The position numbers were made by a program, and so were the translations under genes. Shown piece after piece: positions 63,176 to 64,000 of a stretch of 64,000 nt of DNA (position 1 is its first letter; each line of letters starts with the position of its first letter). The stretch lies in the NCBI RefSeq assembly GCF_947495565.1, contig NZ_CANLZM010000003.1, positions 248,001 through 312,000 of the forward strand, in the 5' to 3' direction. Source of the stretch: an uncultured Pontibacter sp. (GTDB lineage: Bacteria; Bacteroidota; Bacteroidia; Cytophagales; Hymenobacteraceae). Below the pieces are notes generated by a model, which was not told where the DNA came from, searched no databases, and saw only the letters and a list, made by a program, of their open reading frames with translations.

Positions 63176-64000
63176 CTATGCTAAACCCTCTAACTCCCGC
63201 AGCTTTTCTAGCAGTTTCTTCACTTGCTCCATAGTATGCGCCGGAAAGTTGGCAATACGGATCTGACTCTCTTTATACTTACCGTAGCCACTGCCTACCT
63301 GCAAATCATACTTGGCTAAGTGCTTGTTTACTTCAGAGGCTGGAATAGTGGTGTTGGCTACAATAGTGGTTTTAGAGCAATGCTCCGGTTTCTGCACGGC
63401 TGGCAAAAAGATACTGCTCTGCTCCAGAAAAGCGTATACTGCTGCTGCCTTGGCCTCTGTCTCCTGCCGGATAGTAGCAATGCCAATGCGGTTCATGTCC
63501 TCCAGTACTTTGCCCAGCAAGTATATATTGAGCACGTTCGGAGTTTCTACGGTCTGGTTTTGCAGAGCCTTCTCCTGGAGCGAGGGTAACGTATGGTAAG
63601 AGCCGATAGAAATGCCGCTCTCCTGCATATCTCGGGCTTTGGCCATGCAGCGGTCGTTTACAAGCCATACGCCCAAACCCGCCGGTAAGCCGAAGCACTT
63701 CTGCACCGAAAAGTAAACTGAGTCGACCTTAGAATAATCGAATGCAGGGTAGGGGAGCGATGATACGGCATCCACATAAATAAGCGCATCCGCCGGTGAT
63801 TTTCCCCTGAATCTGCTGATATCCTCCACCGGAAGGCAAGCGCCTGAGCTTGTCTCGTTCTGGATCAGGGCCACTAACTCCGCCGTTTCCGGCACATGTA
63901 TACTTTCCAGCTCAAAGCCTTGGCTAAACGGCACCTCGTGCTGCTGCGCCTCACGGCCCAGTTCCTGCGCCATCTCATAAAATCGCTTCGAGAAAGAGCC
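63176..64000 (-). CDS. Class V aminotransferase, phosphoserine/alanine-glyoxylate type (5' end outside the window)
   Basis: The frame is open to the window edge: before the ATG at 63973 it reads GSFSKRFYE, so the gene starts beyond base 64000. The visible 274 residues include LIQNETSSGACLP, the PLP-phosphate region YVDAVSSLPYP and the PLP lysine in SVQKCFGLPAGLGV. The C-terminal small domain ends SQIRIANFPAHTMEQVKKLL. Most likely a phosphoserine aminotransferase (serC-like) or a close alanine-glyoxylate type; the missing N terminus prevents a firm choice. Confidence 0.88.
   Translation of the reverse strand, partial: GSFSKRFYEMAQELGREAQQHEVPFSQGFELESIHVPETAELVALIQNETSSGACLPVEDISRFRGKSPADALIYVDAVSSLPYPAFDYSKVDSVYFSVQKCFGLPAGLGVWLVNDRCMAKARDMQESGISIGSYHTLPSLQEKALQNQTVETPNVLNIYLLGKVLEDMNRIGIATIRQETEAKAAAVYAFLEQSSIFLPAVQKPEHCSKTTIVANTTIPASEVNKHLAKYDLQVGSGYGKYKESQIRIANFPAHTMEQVKKLLEKLRELEGLA

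Overview
The window looks like chromosomal DNA of a Bacteroidota bacterium. SusC/SusD-type and Oar-like outer-membrane proteins, many lipoproteins, TAnnTTTG-type -7 promoter boxes, DUF1684/DUF2267/DUF5687 families and a K+-dependent-type membrane pyrophosphatase all point there. The gene content, together with a backbone saturated with the oligomer AAGTATA/TATACTT, suggests Cytophagales, probably a Pontibacter-like Hymenobacteraceae; this last step is inference.

Layout: 1-24 kb is backbone. It holds the end of a SusD-like lipoprotein, a GH20 hexosaminidase, an S46 dipeptidyl-peptidase, yidD, a DUF5687 permease/ATPase pair, an EEP-family enzyme, an AraC regulator, a DUF1684 lipoprotein, an SDR protein, a thioredoxin-like protein, a HEAT-cyclophilin fusion lipoprotein, two small membrane paralogues, an MFS carrier, an unknown lipoprotein, the cysteine pair cysE-cysK, an SH3-like lipoprotein and a DUF2267 protein. 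Between them lie two diverged copies of an intergenic repeat, a REP-like palindrome, a relic of a VOC (glyoxalase-like) gene and a 54-bp perfect palindrome.

24.47-34.80 kb is a genomic island integrated into tRNA-Ala(GGC). It is bounded by 47-bp direct repeats, is more AT-rich, and nearly lacks the host oligomer. Its forward genes are a tyrosine integrase, a 599-aa unknown, a MerR/excisionase-like HTH protein, a small winged-helix-like protein, a DUF3987 protein, a VirE_N (BT4734/BF3469) protein and a terminase-small-subunit-like HTH protein. That is a regulation-and-replication set with no relaxase and no virion genes, like a phage satellite or a mobilizable island. The cargo end carries an uncharacterised 119-aa gene and, on the opposite strand, a tight three-gene operon: a STAS-like+HATPase protein, a stand-alone STAS-like (DUF4325-type) protein and a one-TM membrane protein. 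This operon is the best candidate for an undescribed, possibly anti-phage, partner-switching system.

34.8-45.7 kb holds a TonB-dependent receptor with a repeat-built partner lipoprotein, an Oar-like receptor, a C40 peptidase, a GlcD-like FAD oxidase, a small unknown and a haloalkane-dehalogenase-like hydrolase. 46.4-48.8 kb is a two-gene UDP-glucose dehydrogenase/UDP-glucuronate decarboxylase operon (UDP-xylose supply) with markedly GC-rich codon use unlike everything around it. 48.8-64 kb is mainly housekeeping: a TPR protein, an M42-like peptidase, hppA, hpt, adk, obgE, grpE-dnaJ, an ABC-2 exporter pair, a ChaN-like protein, an IscA-type protein, a membrane-anchored unknown and the end of a class V aminotransferase that runs off the window.
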